This document shows, piece by piece, positions 1-11,457 of a stretch of DNA of 64,000 nt (its first letter is position 1; each line of letters starts with the position of its first letter). The stretch lies in the NCBI GenBank assembly GCA_964017185.1, contig OZ024874.1, forward strand, positions 52,666,856 to 52,730,855, written 5' to 3'. The stretch is from Rugalucina vietnamica (taxonomy: Eukaryota; Mollusca; Bivalvia; Lucinida; Lucinidae). The notes beneath the pieces are model-generated. The model did no database searches and was not told the origin of the DNA. It was given only the letters and a program-made list of their open reading frames with translations. The translations under genes were made by a program, and so were the position numbers.

Positions 1-1297
1 GGTAAAAACCCTTCAAAAATTTTCTTCTCCAGAACAGGTGGATCGATTTCAACGAAACTTGGCATGAAGCATCGATGGCTAAAGCACTCCAATGTTTATA
101 TAAATTATGACCCTGTGATGACCTTGACCTATTTTACGGCAAGGTCAACATAGGTCGTCAATGCATTTGAATGGGGAAAACTTTTAAAAAGTCATTTGAG
201 GTGAAAATCTTGCAGGAAATGGGCAGTAGGACTGAAAATTAATGATTCTGAAAAAAGTTGGACCCCAGGGGCTCATGTGCCCCCACCCCGGGGCAATATA
301 CATGTATATCTCCATAATATTCAAACATCTTCTTTTCTGAAACCGCTAGGTAAATCAAAGCCAAATTTTATGTGAAGCATCTATAAAATGGGGGGAATCA
401 ATGTGTTTATAAATAATCTAGGTCACATGACCAAGATGGCCGCCATGCCATATACGGTAAAAACCCTTAAAAAATCTTCTACTCTGGAACTGGTGGACCG
501 ATTTCAAAGAAATTTCGCATGAAGCATCAATGGCTAAAGTACTACAATGAATATATATAAATCATTACCCTGTGGTGACCTTGACCTATTTTATGACAAG
601 GTCAACATAGGTCACCTATGCATTTGAATTGGGAAAAAAATTAAATAAAAAGTCTTTTGAGGTTAAAATCTTGCAGGAAATGGGTAGTAGGACTGAATAT
701 TAATGATTCTCAAAAAGTTGGACCCAAGGGCTTATATGGCCGCACCCCGGGCAATATACATGTATATTACCAAAATATTCAAACATCTTCTTCTCTGAAA
801 CTGCTTGGCCAATTAAAGCCAAATTTTATGTGAAGCATCCATAGGATGGGGGAACCAATGTGTATATTAATAATTTAGATCACATGACCAAGATGGCCGC
901 CATGCCCATATATGGTAAAAACCCTTCAAAAATCTTCTTCTCTGATAGATTGATTTCAAGGAAACTTGGTATGAAGCATCGATGGCTAAAGTACTCCAAT
1001 GTATATATAAATCATGACCCTGTGATGACCTGGACCAAGTTTATATAATATGGCAAGTTCAACATGGGTTGCCTTTGCATTTGAATTGGGAAAACTGTTA
1101 AAATGTCATTTGAAGGGAAAAGCCAGCAGGAAATTGGCAAATGGGCGGAATATTGAAGAGTCTGAAAAAAAGAAAATGGCCCCAGGGCTTTATCTGCCCC
1201 TGCGCTGGAGTTAAATACCATAATATTCAAACATGTTTATTGGTATATGCAGCAGATCTCAGGTAAGCGTTTACAGGACCATTGGTCCTCTGGTTAG
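1..1297 (-). mobile_element. HINE1 element, core type a, 5' part (truncated by window edge)
   Basis: Three tandem units of about 450 bp on the minus strand. They end at the element's 5' terminus, AGAGGACCAATGGTCCTG then CGCTCACCTGA (seen here reversed at about 1255-1297). Units repeat ACCATATATGGGCATGGCGG, the TGACCTTGACC motif and TTTCAGAGAAGAAGAT. It matches the complete copy at 25.2-26.7 kb. Confidence 0.85.
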
Positions 1298-1320
1298 CCA
1301 GTGGCTTGCTTATGTTTCAG

Positions 1321-1446
1321 GATGCGCTGAAGAAGATGAGAATTAAAGATGACAAAATTATCTATGATCTCAATGTTGCCCTACCCACTCAGTCCTTTGA
1401 GAAGAATCTTGACACAACACAGCAGTGCAAAAACTTTTATGAACAG
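1321..1446 (+). CDS. MIX23: MIX23 exon (second coding exon of the gene)
   Basis: The acceptor is TATGTTTCAG ending at 1320 and the donor is GTAGAT at 1447. The exon has 42 codons in phase 0, from DALKKMR to FYEQ. The acceptor is only 23 bp from the terminus of a HINE1 element, so its branch point probably lies inside or at the edge of that element. Confidence 0.93.
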
Positions 1447-3750
1447 GTAGATTAGACATAAGAGATTTTTTCACTTATCAAATTTACACAGTTTGTCGTT
1501 ATGAGGGGAGCACAATTGTGACTTGTCTAGCCCACTTGCCATAAGTTGCGTACTTGAGCAAGACACAGTGACTTCGCACAATAGTTGAATATTGATAAAT
1601 ACTCAGAAAGTGGTGGCTCTGACTTGACGTGACTTGAACCACGATACAAAAGTTTTTCAGTTTGAAATTGATAACTAATCGAATTGCTCGTATGTTTAAA
1701 TTTCAGTTTTAAACCTTCCATACCACAGTTGGTCAGGGACAGTTAGGGATTATATCTGCACATCTAGCCCATTCTTTTACTACATGTAATTTGTTAATTG
1801 CTCATTTTGAAGTATTTTTTTCATTTACATACTCTGGAATTTTATATCACTACATATTCATAATTACAGATACACATAAATATGTAAAGTATGTAGAATT
1901 AGAGATACAGCGAAGACAGTTTTGTTGATCTCACATCTCTCTGTTTTAATAGCTGATAGAATTAACTGGTCCACAATTTGTATAGCTTACACAGAAATTG
2001 GGTTTGACCCCAATAATAGTGTTTTAAAGCGGTAAAGGGATTTTTTTCTTGTTTTAGCTGACAAAGATATATGACGACAGGGAGAAGGCAATAAAGCGGT
2101 GTATAGGTGCCGCATCAGAGGAAGTGAAGCAGCTCCGAGAATTCGTACAACAAGACAGAGATAATGTAGATAATGTAATGAAGTTACGAAGAGCTCAGTT
2201 AAAGGTAAGAGATCAGTCCGGTCAAAAATATAAAGTGAAAGCTACTCTTACATCATAGGAAGAAAGTCAGCTTTACATTACGAAAACTTGCCCATGCAAT
2301 ATACAGATTTTTTTCAGAAGAAAAAACTGGAAAATTTCATTGGAAAAATTTAGATTTTAATCTAATGAGTACACAGAATCTATGTTTTGGATCAACAATA
2401 AGAAAATTGGGTATACCCCTGCAAACCCCAGTGTTTCTATATAAAAGTGGGGTTCAAGGGGGTATGCATTTCATGGACATGTTTACAGCTTGTACCCAAC
2501 AATATATTCAAACTGTAGTTTAGTTGCTCCTTCCGAGCTAAATCTGGAGTTGAAACAGCAAGAAGTATAGCAATGATCATTCTTCAAATGATAACACTGA
2601 TATATTTGTTGTTCTCTTTTATCATTTTTTTTTTCATGTCAGTCAGCGCCCATGCTCATATTTTCCTTGTTTGTTTCAGTTACGACAAATGCAGAAAGAG
2701 TTGTCAGTAGATGAAATAGTTAAAGATAGGTCCTTTAAAGTAGGTTCATTTTGTTTAGTTACATGTCTGTATGTACTAAAATTAATACTAAATACATGCA
2801 CTATTATGAACCGGGAGGTAAACTGATGTAAATGCACGGACAAGACAAAATTAAATGAGCCGCGAGAGAAAACCAACAATGTGGTTGCCAAACAGGTCGG
2901 ACACAAACTGGCCTGTACAGTCACAGAAGCAAGCTAGAAACTCGAAATTTTGAATTTAGAAAGAAGAGGAATTGTACTATCCGTGTAGTGAAAAACAAAG
3001 GTGCTGATCAGCTGTTCTGCGCCTTTGTTTTCGCATATGCAGATTGTCGGGTTTCTCATGGCGCGGCTGAAATGATGACATATATGCACCAAACATGGAT
3101 AGGAAGTTAGGAGGCCTAACTTGGTAGGGCTTCATTACTAATCTTTCTCAGGACAGAGATTCTGGGTTTTAACCTCTCCTCAGGCAAAATGTGGTGCAGT
3201 GTTGTGACCTTGAGCAAAACTAATTAACCCCTGGTACTGGTTAATCAGGTAGATGTGGCCCTGTCCCGGCTTTATCTGAAAATTGTTGACTGGACTGTAG
3301 CAACAGATTTTAATATTTCAGCTTTGTCATGAGAAAACCAAAATTTTGCATATGGGAAAACAATGGCGTAGATCAGCATCGCAGTAGCAGATCAGCATCG
3401 CAGTAACTACGAAACTGATCAGCGCCTTTGTTTTTGCCACACAGATCATAGTACAATTCCTCTACTTTCTAAATCCAAAATTACAAGCTTCTTGCCATCT
3501 CCTGTGACTGCACAGACCGGTTTATGTCGGTCCTGTTTGGAGACCACATTGTTGGTTTTCTCATGAGGTGACTCATTTATTTGGAAACGTTGGTTAATGA
3601 TGCATTTTCTAAAGCGTTTCAGAGAGCATTGTCAAGATAGTTATTTAGAATTTTGGGATAACCAGACATCTCTTCTCTCTTTATGTTTTTCAGGTATTTT
3701 ATGAGAGATGTAGAAATTCGTACAAACCACCAAACAACCCATTGGTATGA
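1321..3750 (+). CDS. MIX23: MIX23 (CCDC58) mitochondrial import factor, 3' four exons (5' exon outside window)
   Basis: Join of 1321-1446, 2058-2204, 2680-2739 and 3694-3750 gives one open frame ending in TGA. All junctions are AG/GT and every intron is phase 0. The product begins DALKKMRIKDDKIIYDLN and ends YKPPNNPLV. It follows the CCDC58/MIX23 family along its whole length: central charged coiled coil, LRxxQxxL, the block SVDEIVKDRSFKV and a final ERC...KPP tail. Two cysteines 20 residues apart (QQC...KRC) and the ERC cysteine match family positions. MIX23 is a small intermembrane-space protein that supports import into the mitochondrial matrix (family knowledge). The N-terminal exon, usually about 20-25 residues, must lie before position 1. 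A HINE1 element fills the upstream intron to 23 bp before the first exon seen here. No poly(A) site is clear. Confidence 0.95.
2058..2204 (+). CDS. MIX23: MIX23 exon (coiled-coil centre)
   Basis: The acceptor is TTTTAG ending at 2057 and the donor GTAAGA at 2205. The exon has 49 codons in phase 0 and encodes LTKIYDDREKAIKRC through RRAQLK. This is the helical core of the family. Confidence 0.95.
2274..2495 (-). mobile_element. MITE-B copy, MIX23 intron
   Basis: MITE-B is defined here: about 265 bp, ends CATTACGAAAACTTGCCCAT / ATGTTTTCGTGATG, with TATAAAAGTGGGGTTCAAGG. The central palindrome is AACATA..GTGGGTAC..GTTCTAACG. This copy has lost most of the centre. The opposite orientation reads ACCCCACTTTTATATAG. 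Confidence 0.8.
2680..2739 (+). CDS. MIX23: MIX23 exon (VDEIVKDRSFK block)
   Basis: The acceptor is GTTTCAG ending at 2679 and the donor GTAGGT at 2740. Its 20 codons carry the most conserved family block, ELSVDEIVKDRSFK. Confidence 0.95.
2856..3070 (-). mobile_element. MITE-A copy
   Basis: MITE-A is defined here: about 235 bp, ends TGAGCCGC..GAGAAAACC and GGTTTTCTC..GCGGCTCA. A central palindrome, GGCGCAGATCAGC...GCTGATCAGCGCC, is flanked by ACAAAG/CTTTGTTTTCGC. Orientation is set by the A in GCAGATC of the left arm. In this copy the palindrome has collapsed to GGTGCTGATCAGCTGTTCTG. Confidence 0.85.
3105..3300 (+). mobile_element. Degenerate SINE copy in MIX23 intron
   Basis: It retains GTTGTGACCTTGAGCAAAAC, GGTACTGGTTAATCAGG and GAAAATTGTTGACTGG of the SINE core. 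The tRNA head is badly eroded. Confidence 0.6.
3319..3574 (+). mobile_element. MITE-A copy
   Basis: The left half of the central palindrome is duplicated (GATCAGCATCGCAGTA twice, 3373-3408). MIX23 last intron. Confidence 0.8.
3694..3750 (+). CDS. MIX23: MIX23 terminal exon
   Basis: The acceptor is TTTTTCAG ending at 3693. Eighteen codons (VFYERCRNSYKPPNNPLV) are followed by TGA at 3748-3750. The ERCR...KPP ending is diagnostic of CCDC58. The preceding intron carries two MITE-A copies and a degenerate SINE. Confidence 0.94.
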   Translation, partial: VFYERCRNSYKPPNNPLV

Positions 3751-3904
3751 CCCAGGATAGACACTAGAGCCTTTATTACATTCTGGACCAGATATGGTGT
3801 GCATTTGTTAATACGAATAGTTTTGGTAGTTCTCCATAAACTGCTATTGGTACTACCGGTATTGAGTCTTTGAGAGGCTCAGAGTTCCTTTGGGCACTGA
3901 TAAT

Positions 3905-4142
3905 TTGAGCCGCGAGGCGAGAAAACTGGTCTTCGGGGTTTCCGACCAGGTCTGACACAAACCGATCTGCTCAAGCACAGAAGATGCCTAGAATCTTGAA
4001 CTTTCGGATTTAAGTAGAAGAGGAATTGTACTATCCATATAGCTAAAACATAGGCGCTGATCAGCTTCGCAGTTACTGCGAAGCTGATCTGCGCCTTTAT
4101 TTTCGCATAGGCAAAACTCCGGTTTTCTCATGACGTGGCTCA
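3905..4142 (-). mobile_element. MITE-A copy
   Basis: Full length with a perfect inner stem, CTTCGCAG-TTA-CTGCGAAG. Lies just after the MIX23 stop. Confidence 0.88.
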
Positions 4143-4285
4143 TATGGTGATGGTGACGTTCGTGTTTTTATGTCCCACTCAACAACAAATGTCATAATGG
4201 ACATCTATTTTAAGTCTCATCAGGAAAACTGCAGATTCACAATCCATGGTTTTCAACACAAGTGGCTAAAACACCCCACCCAGGG

Positions 4286-4490
4286 GAGCGCGGTGGCCTA
4301 GTGGTAGAGCATCGGACTACGAATCGAGAGGTTTTGAGTTCGATCCCCACTGGCAACACTGTATTATGTCTTTGAGCAAAACTTATTAACTCCTCAGAGT
4401 ACTGGTTAAAACCCAGGAAGCGTTGGCTCTGTCCCGACATAACTGAAAAATGTTGACTAGGACATTAAACCTCAATACAAACAAACAAAA
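4286..4490 (+). mobile_element. tRNA-derived SINE
   Basis: Same family as the 8.4-kb copy: CTAGTGGTAGAGCATCGGAC, GAGTTCGATCCCCACTGG, TGTCTTTGAGCAAAACTTAT, and an ACAAACAAAC tail. Confidence 0.85.
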
Positions 4491-4738
4491 ACACCACACC
4501 AAGCAGACTCACTTCTACTTATCCAATGTTTTATGGAGAAACTAACAAATTTAGCTCTTAGTCACAAATACACACCTTGTCTGCTTTATTGATAAACTCA
4601 AGGAAACTTTATTGGTTTGAAGAGTAAGAGTATAGAGAGAAACACACTTGGTGCTAATAGCAGTAAGGAAAAAGGAATGGAAATGTTATACAGTGTATCA
4701 GGAAAACAGAAATGAAAAGTATGAAAAGCATCATTATA

Positions 4739-4974
4739 TAAGCGGCGACGCGAGAAATCCAGTCTTCAGGGTTTCCATCTAGGTCTGACACAAACTAGCC
4801 TGTGCAGCTACAGAAGATGGTTAGAAGCTTGCAATTTTCAATTTAGGAAAGAGGAATTGTACTATCCGTTTAGCGAAAACAGAGGCGCCGATCAGCTGTA
4901 CAGTTACTGCATAGCTGATTTATGTCTTTGTTTTTGCATATGCAAAAATCCAGTTTCCTCATGACTTGGCTCAT
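4739..4974 (-). mobile_element. MITE-A copy
   Basis: Degenerate, with stem variant GCTGTACAG-TTA-CTGCATAGC. Confidence 0.82.
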
Positions 4975-5051
4975 ATAGTATGTGTCATTCAATGAAATTA
5001 CCGGCTGTACGATTGATGTTTGTAGGAATGTCTCTGATCAGCTTTAAAACT

Positions 5052-5289
5052 TGAGCCATTGCATAAGAAAACCAACAACATGCATAGGTGAAAACCAGGG
5101 CGCAGATCAGCTGTACAGTAACTGCACAGTTGATCAGCGCCATTGTTTTCGCACCATAGATAGTTCAATCCCTCTTTTTCCAAAATCGGATATTTCATGG
5201 AACTAGCCTGCTTCTCTGACTGTACAGGCTGGTTTGTGTCAGACCTGGTAGGAAACCCAAATTGTTGGCTTTCTCATGTTAAGGCTCAG
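5052..5289 (+). mobile_element. MITE-A copy
   Basis: Full length, with stem variant GCTGTACAG-TAA-CTGCACAGT. It lies 78 bp from the previous copy in opposite orientation. Confidence 0.85.
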
Positions 5290-6035
5290 TCTTATCATCA
5301 TCCTTTCATGTGCCATCAATGAAAATGTAAGGACCAAAGCTGGTTCATGCATGTTACGTATTTTGTCATGCTAATCCAAGTCTTCACAGCACTTGGGTTT
5401 TAAAACTGATAATATTTTAAGTCATCCAAAGTGTTAAAATAAAACCAAAACTGTGATATTGATAAAAACTATAGAACAAGTACAACGATGAAGATAATAG
5501 TACTTCTCTGCAATTAAGTCTGGAAGGAGACAGGAATCTCCGAGACAAAGTGTGGACGAACATCTGAATAAAGTGTTATAATAGATTTCTTATTAAAAAG
5601 AAGAAAATTAAATTGTTTGTTCATTCTTCCTTAGTTAACACATCATCATTATTGAACATTGTCTTTTAACTATCTCTTCTGAGCGTAAAGACACTAACTC
5701 AAGTTATCAGTATACCCATGCTCTGGTGACGGTCATTTGTCAACCAATTTCAGAAGTCTTCTGTGATATCACTAAATTCATGTAGAATTTTTGGGACACT
5801 ATAAACTTAAAAAAAAAATCCTGAAACAGAATCAATTTTTTGTAAGAGTTGCCTGGAAATTCCAACTGTGGGACTAACTACAGTGCTATTTAATGGTGGA
5901 GTTCTTGCTTTACACCCCACTGAATATCTTATTTCATAATTATGGTTTGATTGATTATGTTTTAAGGTAACCGGGCACCTGAGGTACATAGGGGCTACCC
6001 CTAATAATTATGGAGAAGAGACCTCTGTTTATATA
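5290..6035. other. No feature recognised
   Basis: AT-rich unique-looking sequence downstream of MIX23. AATAAA occurs at about 5443 and 5566 but cannot be assigned to a transcript. Confidence 0.5.
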
Positions 6036-6100
6036 GAGGATCTTACAAGAGTGGTCATTTCACAGCAATTTCATTAAACATGCCTTTGGAGAGTATAATA

Positions 6101-7933
6101 CGGGGGTCATTCAAGAATTAATGACAATGGATCCGTATTTCGGAAAGTATAATTAAGCTCGGCTTTATTTGATGTGTTACATGTGGACACATATATCATG
6201 CATTTGTGCTGAAAATTTTGTGCTTTTATCATGTCTAGATTTGTCGCTATATTAATTTGAATATGGCCCCTGAAGCGTCCATGGACGCGAAAAAGTCAAT
6301 TTATTACTTTTTGTATGGGGGTAGGGTAAGTAAAATGTGTAGGATTGTTGCTTGGACAGTCCTATTAGTGATTTTTGATGATTAACGAAAGTACCAGAGG
6401 CCAAAAGGAGCAACCATAGCATTCATGTCAATTTCCTGATTTGCAACACGCATGGTTGCTAAGCAACAGCAGAACAGGACAAAATAAACCCATTCTGAGC
6501 CTAACAGTGAGTTTTAAACAAAATAATGAAACAAACAAATAAATTCAAACAGCTAATGATGTGTTTAATCTTAAAGGTATTCCTATGGCTTCTTAACAAA
6601 AACAAAAAGGACATCTATGCCTTAGATTGGGATACTCCCTAATTGACAAATATGTCACTTTCAAAGACGAAAATGCCTAGTTCTTTATTATTATTGTGTT
6701 TTTGCATATTTTGAACGTCAATGACATAATTTATGTCAATTTTAACATTAGTTTGGGAATTCACATTTCTAAGCATTAATGCAATACAATAGATTGAAAG
6801 CGAATTTACTTTTGAACCTGTACTGTATCTCTATAAATACATACATGTATACATAACCTAAACATACTCACCCTTGCACTGGTTTGACAAGAAATTCGAC
6901 CATGAATGTTACAATTCTACAGTTGATGTCTTTAAATTTGTCCATAACAACTGTGTTTATTTTAATTCATTGAAAATTTCAGGAAATTATACATTTTCGC
7001 CTTGCTGACCCTGTTCCGCCCCTAGACCCAGGATGCCACTTTGATATGTGTGAATGTGAAAAACACACAAACTGACAAAAGGGCATGCTGGGTCCCGGGG
7101 GGGAACACACCTAGAAATAAACTATAAGATTGTTAATTAAAGATCTTATGCACTAAGCTAACATTTCTTTCAAAATAAACTTAAAATTACAAAACAATAA
7201 ACAATCAATGTGTGGATATTGTTCAGCATTCATATGACAAACAAGCCCATATTTGTTTGCTTGAAAAGTGCTGTTGACAAACAAATGCAAATCAGTTCAA
7301 AGTCCAATGGTTCATTTTTGCCAAAGATGGGATGGGTTGTGAAAATATTTAGTTGCATTGTCTGGATTCTGTTAAATCAGCCAAATTGTTTTGTAAACGA
7401 AAGTAGATATATTTCTCCTCCTTTTAATGCTAAATTCAGTCCCATAGTCATAACATGAAAATTTCGTCCTCCCAAATCTGAGATTTAGGGACTTCTTACA
7501 TCTAAGGCATAGATGTCCTTCAAAAATCTGATACTGTTATGGTACAAGTTTAATACAGTTAAATTTGAACTGGAGACGGTGCTGATTCATTTTGAAACTC
7601 CGTGTAAGTGTCACTGTGATCAATACCACTGATGGTCATGCTTACAACAACCACATATTCAATCCTCATGAAATGTTGTTAACAGATTCAAGATACTGGT
7701 CTTCCATCCAGGCAAGTACTAGCTTTTATAAACAGCAGTATGTCGCGTCCAAGCTCTTTTACCTTGCATTCTTTGGTTGCCTAGCAACCACAGAACCGGC
7801 ATCGTAGCGAACTTTTGGAGGTACAATTGAGTAGCATACATCTTAAAATTTGGTTGATAGTTTATGAAAAGCACACAAGTGTTAAGAATAAAGTTCTATT
7901 GAATCATTGTCATTAATTCTTGAATGACCCCCG
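6101..7933. mobile_element. TA-flanked TIR element, host of a nested TIR element
   Basis: Left CGGGGGTCATTCAAGAATTA (then ATGACAATG) at 6101; right is its reverse complement ending CCCCCG at 7933. TA flanks both ends (6099-6100, 7934-7935), as for Tc1/mariner-type elements. The inner 910 bp is another element. No transposase is recognised. Confidence 0.8.
6609..7518 (+). mobile_element. 0.9 kb TIR element, Spy/ISL2EU-like insertion, copy 1
   Basis: The 19-bp TIRs are GGACATCTATGCCTTAGAT and its reverse complement. The flanks are AAA on the left and TTC on the right, with no TSD. It contains an 82-codon frame at 7210-7458 that is nearly identical in the other copy, perhaps a remnant. It sits inside the 6101-7933 element. 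Confidence 0.8.
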
Positions 7934-8204
7934 TAAGTTTGTTGTCTCATCTTCATTCATAAGAGATTATCTGCTGTGGTTGGAAGGTCGGTTTGGCAGA
8001 TCACATGATGTATAGCTTCTATAAATAGCACAGCTATACCATATAATGTATCAGTACCATACAATGTATCAGATAAGTCTAACCTCTGACATACTGCAAG
8101 TCGACATTTGGCTTAGTGGTTAGAGCATTTCTACCCTTGCAATCCGGGTTTGAATCAAATCAGGGATGTGGGATTTTTTCAAACTATGCATCATCTCTTA
8201 GTTA

Positions 8205-8690
8205 TGAATTTTCATATTCGCAAGAAATTTCATATTAAATGACCATTTGTGTAAGATTCGTTTTATCAGATGACTTTTAAAGTAGGATTTTTTTTGCCTT
8301 CAAAGTGGACATATTTTCAATGAGAATTTGCATTGTTGTTATGGACGTCATCAATGAGTTACAATGTTAAATATTCAGGAGGGCGCGGTGTCGTAGTGGT
8401 AGAGCGTCGGACTCCGAATCTAGAGGTCCTGGGTTCGATCCCCACTGACGTCACCGTGTTGTGTCCTTGAGCAAGACACATTAACTCCCTACAGTACTGG
8501 TTAAACCCAGGAAGAGTTGGCTCAGTCCCGACATGACTGAAAAATTGTTGACTGGGACGTTAAGCCTCAATACAGACAATACAGATGTTAAAAATTCCCA
8601 CAAGTGTTACATGTGTGGTTATAACACATTTTATTACATTATCCACTGGATAACAGTGACATCATATGATAAAGTCTCATTCAAAAGTCT
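8205..8690 (+). mobile_element. Half copy of the 59.5-kb palindrome family, split by a SINE
   Basis: It matches one arm of the giant palindrome: GTGTAAGATTCGTTTTATCA, AAGTGGACATATTTTCAATG, ATGGACGTCATC and TTATCCACTGGATAACAGTG. It is interrupted at 8377-8584. Confidence 0.7.
8377..8584 (+). mobile_element. tRNA-derived SINE with target-site duplication
   Basis: Box A-like TAGTGGTAGAGCGTC and box B GGTTCGATCCC stand at the head. A core with TGTCCTTGAGCAAGACACAT and TTGACTGGGACGTTAAG follows, with an A-rich tail. The TSDs ATGTTAAATATTC (8364-8376) and ATGTTAAAAATTC (8585-8597) differ by one base. Confidence 0.9.
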
Positions 8691-8759
8691 TGGAGAAGCC
8701 TGTGAGAGGGCCATGCAGGCTTTAGATTAAGCAAGTGATATAGTATTCAAAATAGAAAC

Positions 8760-9915
8760 ATTTAAGAATATTTGTTCCTAATGGCTAATTCAGGAGAGCA
8801 ATAAAACAAACATGCAAAGTTGCTTTCAGAAATTTTATTTCTGTATCTGTAATACTAAAAGCCCTAACAATAGTCGGAAAATAATAGGATATACCTCCAA
8901 GAGGAATTATTCAGAACTTATCAGGGAATAACGTTTTGCATGTGGAAAGAACGTCAGCATAGTCGGTCAGCACTTTCCCGTATACTACAAAGGAAGAAAA
9001 ATTCCTTCACTTCATACGTATAACCATCTTTAGTGACTTTACAGCCTAGTTTCTATCTAACCTGGTTTGACACCCATGAGGTCAGGCTTTCCAGTGATTC
9101 TGCCCAATTTTCACTAGAAAATCCTTATATACTAGTGATTTAACAGACAAATGGCGAAAGGGGCAGAATAATCTGGTATTACACATTAGGTATTATATAC
9201 CAAAAGGAAGCATAAAAGTAAAAACTGGAACGTTAAGGATACTGGTATTATAAATTAAATTTACTCCATAAAACCAGTAGTCATCTCATATAAGATGAAA
9301 ACCCAAGTTGTGGATATACACCAACAAAGAATGGCTCAATAGAGAACTTTAAATTATAATACACCAAAATACCCCTTCTATAAAACCAACTGCATCTTTA
9401 AGCAAACAACATACAAAAATTGTGTAATAAAATACCAATAAAATAGTACAGAGCTCTAAATATTGCAATTCAGATGTTTACGCCTGCTTTTTTAGCTTCT
9501 TTGATACAGAATTTACTACATATATAAGGACTAAGGAGCAGTTAACAAAGAGGAACTACTTCCAAACTAGTTTTCTGATTACATTACTATAGTTTGGAAT
9601 GAGTAGCGCTATAAATTACCATATTTGGAGCTCTGCAAGACTTTTGAAGCCTCTGAAATCAAATTCACAAACTAAAACCAGAAACAAACAGCACAAAACT
9701 TGATATTTAATTCATTGTCAGAAAGATGTTTTTCAAAGCATACATGTATCTGCAATCTGTCGATATTTGACAAACTGGTCTTATTCATCATATCAAATTA
9801 TGTTGTTGTTGTACATCTGTAATGGCGTTATAAGCCAATGGCCTCAAGTTGCTATGGCCTTGTGCAATTCTCGGTGTACTTTTTCTCTGTTTGCTCTCAG
9901 TAAACAACAGTAATT
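8760..9915. other. Unannotated; possible FAM162 3' UTR
   Basis: No repeat or coding signal. TTTATT at about 8836 would be AATAAA on the FAM162 strand, so the region could be 3' UTR; unproven. Confidence 0.3.
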
Positions 9916-9917
9916 TC

Positions 9918-10178
9918 ACATCAGGAAAACATGTCCGTGAAATCTAAACCCCCTTAAACCCCACTTTTATATAGCAAAACTGCAGTATGGATGGGTATAC
10001 CTATTTTTCTTATTTTTGCTCCAAAACATAGACTGCCTCGCCGAGGCAGTTCTAACGTGTACCCACAATCTATGTTTTGAGCAAAAATAAGAAAAAAGAT
10101 CCAAAATTTTCTACTGTAAAAAATTCAAAATACAACTTAAAAAAATCTCTATATTCATGCATGGGCATGTTTTCGTAA
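9918..10178 (+). mobile_element. MITE-B copy
   Basis: The centre retains GACTGCCTCGCCGAGGCAGT then TCTAACG. It lies downstream (3') of FAM162. Confidence 0.85.
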
Positions 10179-10407
10179 TGTATGCAATTCTCTATACTTT
10201 TTCTCTGTTTGCTCTTGGTAAATTGTAGTAATTTCAATTATTACTTTGTGGTTAGTCTTGCTATTTACAAGCCATTTGCAATAATTTACAAAAGTACATG
10301 TGAAAACAAAAATCAAACCACATGTAAAGCAAGACAGCAGATTAAGACAGCATTATTTGCATTGCTTGATATGATAAAATCAGCACTAATATAATTGGCA
10401 AAACAAA

Positions 10408-10672
10408 CCATCAGGATAACATTTCCCTGTAATATATACCCCCTTATACCCCACTTTTATATAACAAAACTGGAGTAGACATGGGTATACCTATTTTTGC
10501 TCCAAAACATAGATTGTGGGTACTCATTAGAACCGCCTCGACGATGAGTACCCACAATCTATGTTTTAAGCAAAAAATAAGAAAAATATCAAAATTTTTC
10601 TACTAAAAATTTTCAATTTTTTCAACTTGGGGAAAAATCTGTATATTACATGGGCATGTTTTCGTAATGACG
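10408..10672 (+). mobile_element. MITE-B copy
   Basis: It lies in tandem with the previous copy, 230 bp on. Centre GAACCGCCTCGACGATGAGT. Confidence 0.85.
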
Positions 10673-11261
10673 AGCACAAAACCAGTTAAAAAGTAAGACA
10701 GTTTCAGTACCAGAGGTAGTGTTTGGTATATCTTGCCTTCTGATTTCATAGACTGACTCCTCATTTATTTCAGGTATAAAATTTTCAAAGTGCATGTAAT
10801 TTAATATAAATAATGTCACAAATGCCTTTTCCATATACATCAGAATAATGGTTTTGCCTTCAAAGAGACAAAAATACTATGACAGAAGGTTATCTTTATC
10901 CTCGTTTAAACACAACTGCAGTTTTGTGGCTTTTGAAGCTTGAACGTTTGTTTACAAATTCACATACAATTAACAAGTGTAATGTTCATAGCAAAAAAAA
11001 TTGTTTTCCATATGTCCCCCCACCTCCACACTCCCATACATCCTTAAAACAGCCAGGGCAGACACTGGTCTCTATAAATACTTTATGAGAAAAAGTACTG
11101 TATCCTGCTGATATTGACTTTTTCAACTTTCAAGACAGTCTACTATTAATAGCTGAAATTATGGAAATTTAAGAATTATTACAGTAACACACCACTGTAA
11201 TGTTTATGTCAAAATCCAATAGTTCACATTAAAAACATTATTATTTTTACGAAAAAAGTTC

Positions 11262-11457
11262 CTATTGACTTGGTCGGTTTAGTTTCTTAGTACTGTCAAA
11301 GTCTGGCGCAACATTAACAGCCTCATGCTCCCAGAAATGTAAGTAATCTTTGAAGGCTGATCTTGCGATAATGTAGGCTATGACTGCTGTTAGGATAGTC
11401 AGAACTATGGCGGACTTGGCTCGAACCCTGTCCTTCACCGCTAGGATCTGGGTTTGC
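11262..11457 (-). CDS. FAM162-family exon 4 (membrane helix and C-terminus)
   Basis: The acceptor is GTTTTAG at 11458. It encodes QTQILAVKDRVRAKSA, then a helix of about 20 hydrophobic residues (IVLTILTAVIAYIIA), then a polar tail ending NRPSQ and TAG at 11264-11262. Placing KxRVRxK immediately before the helix is typical of FAM162. Confidence 0.9.
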
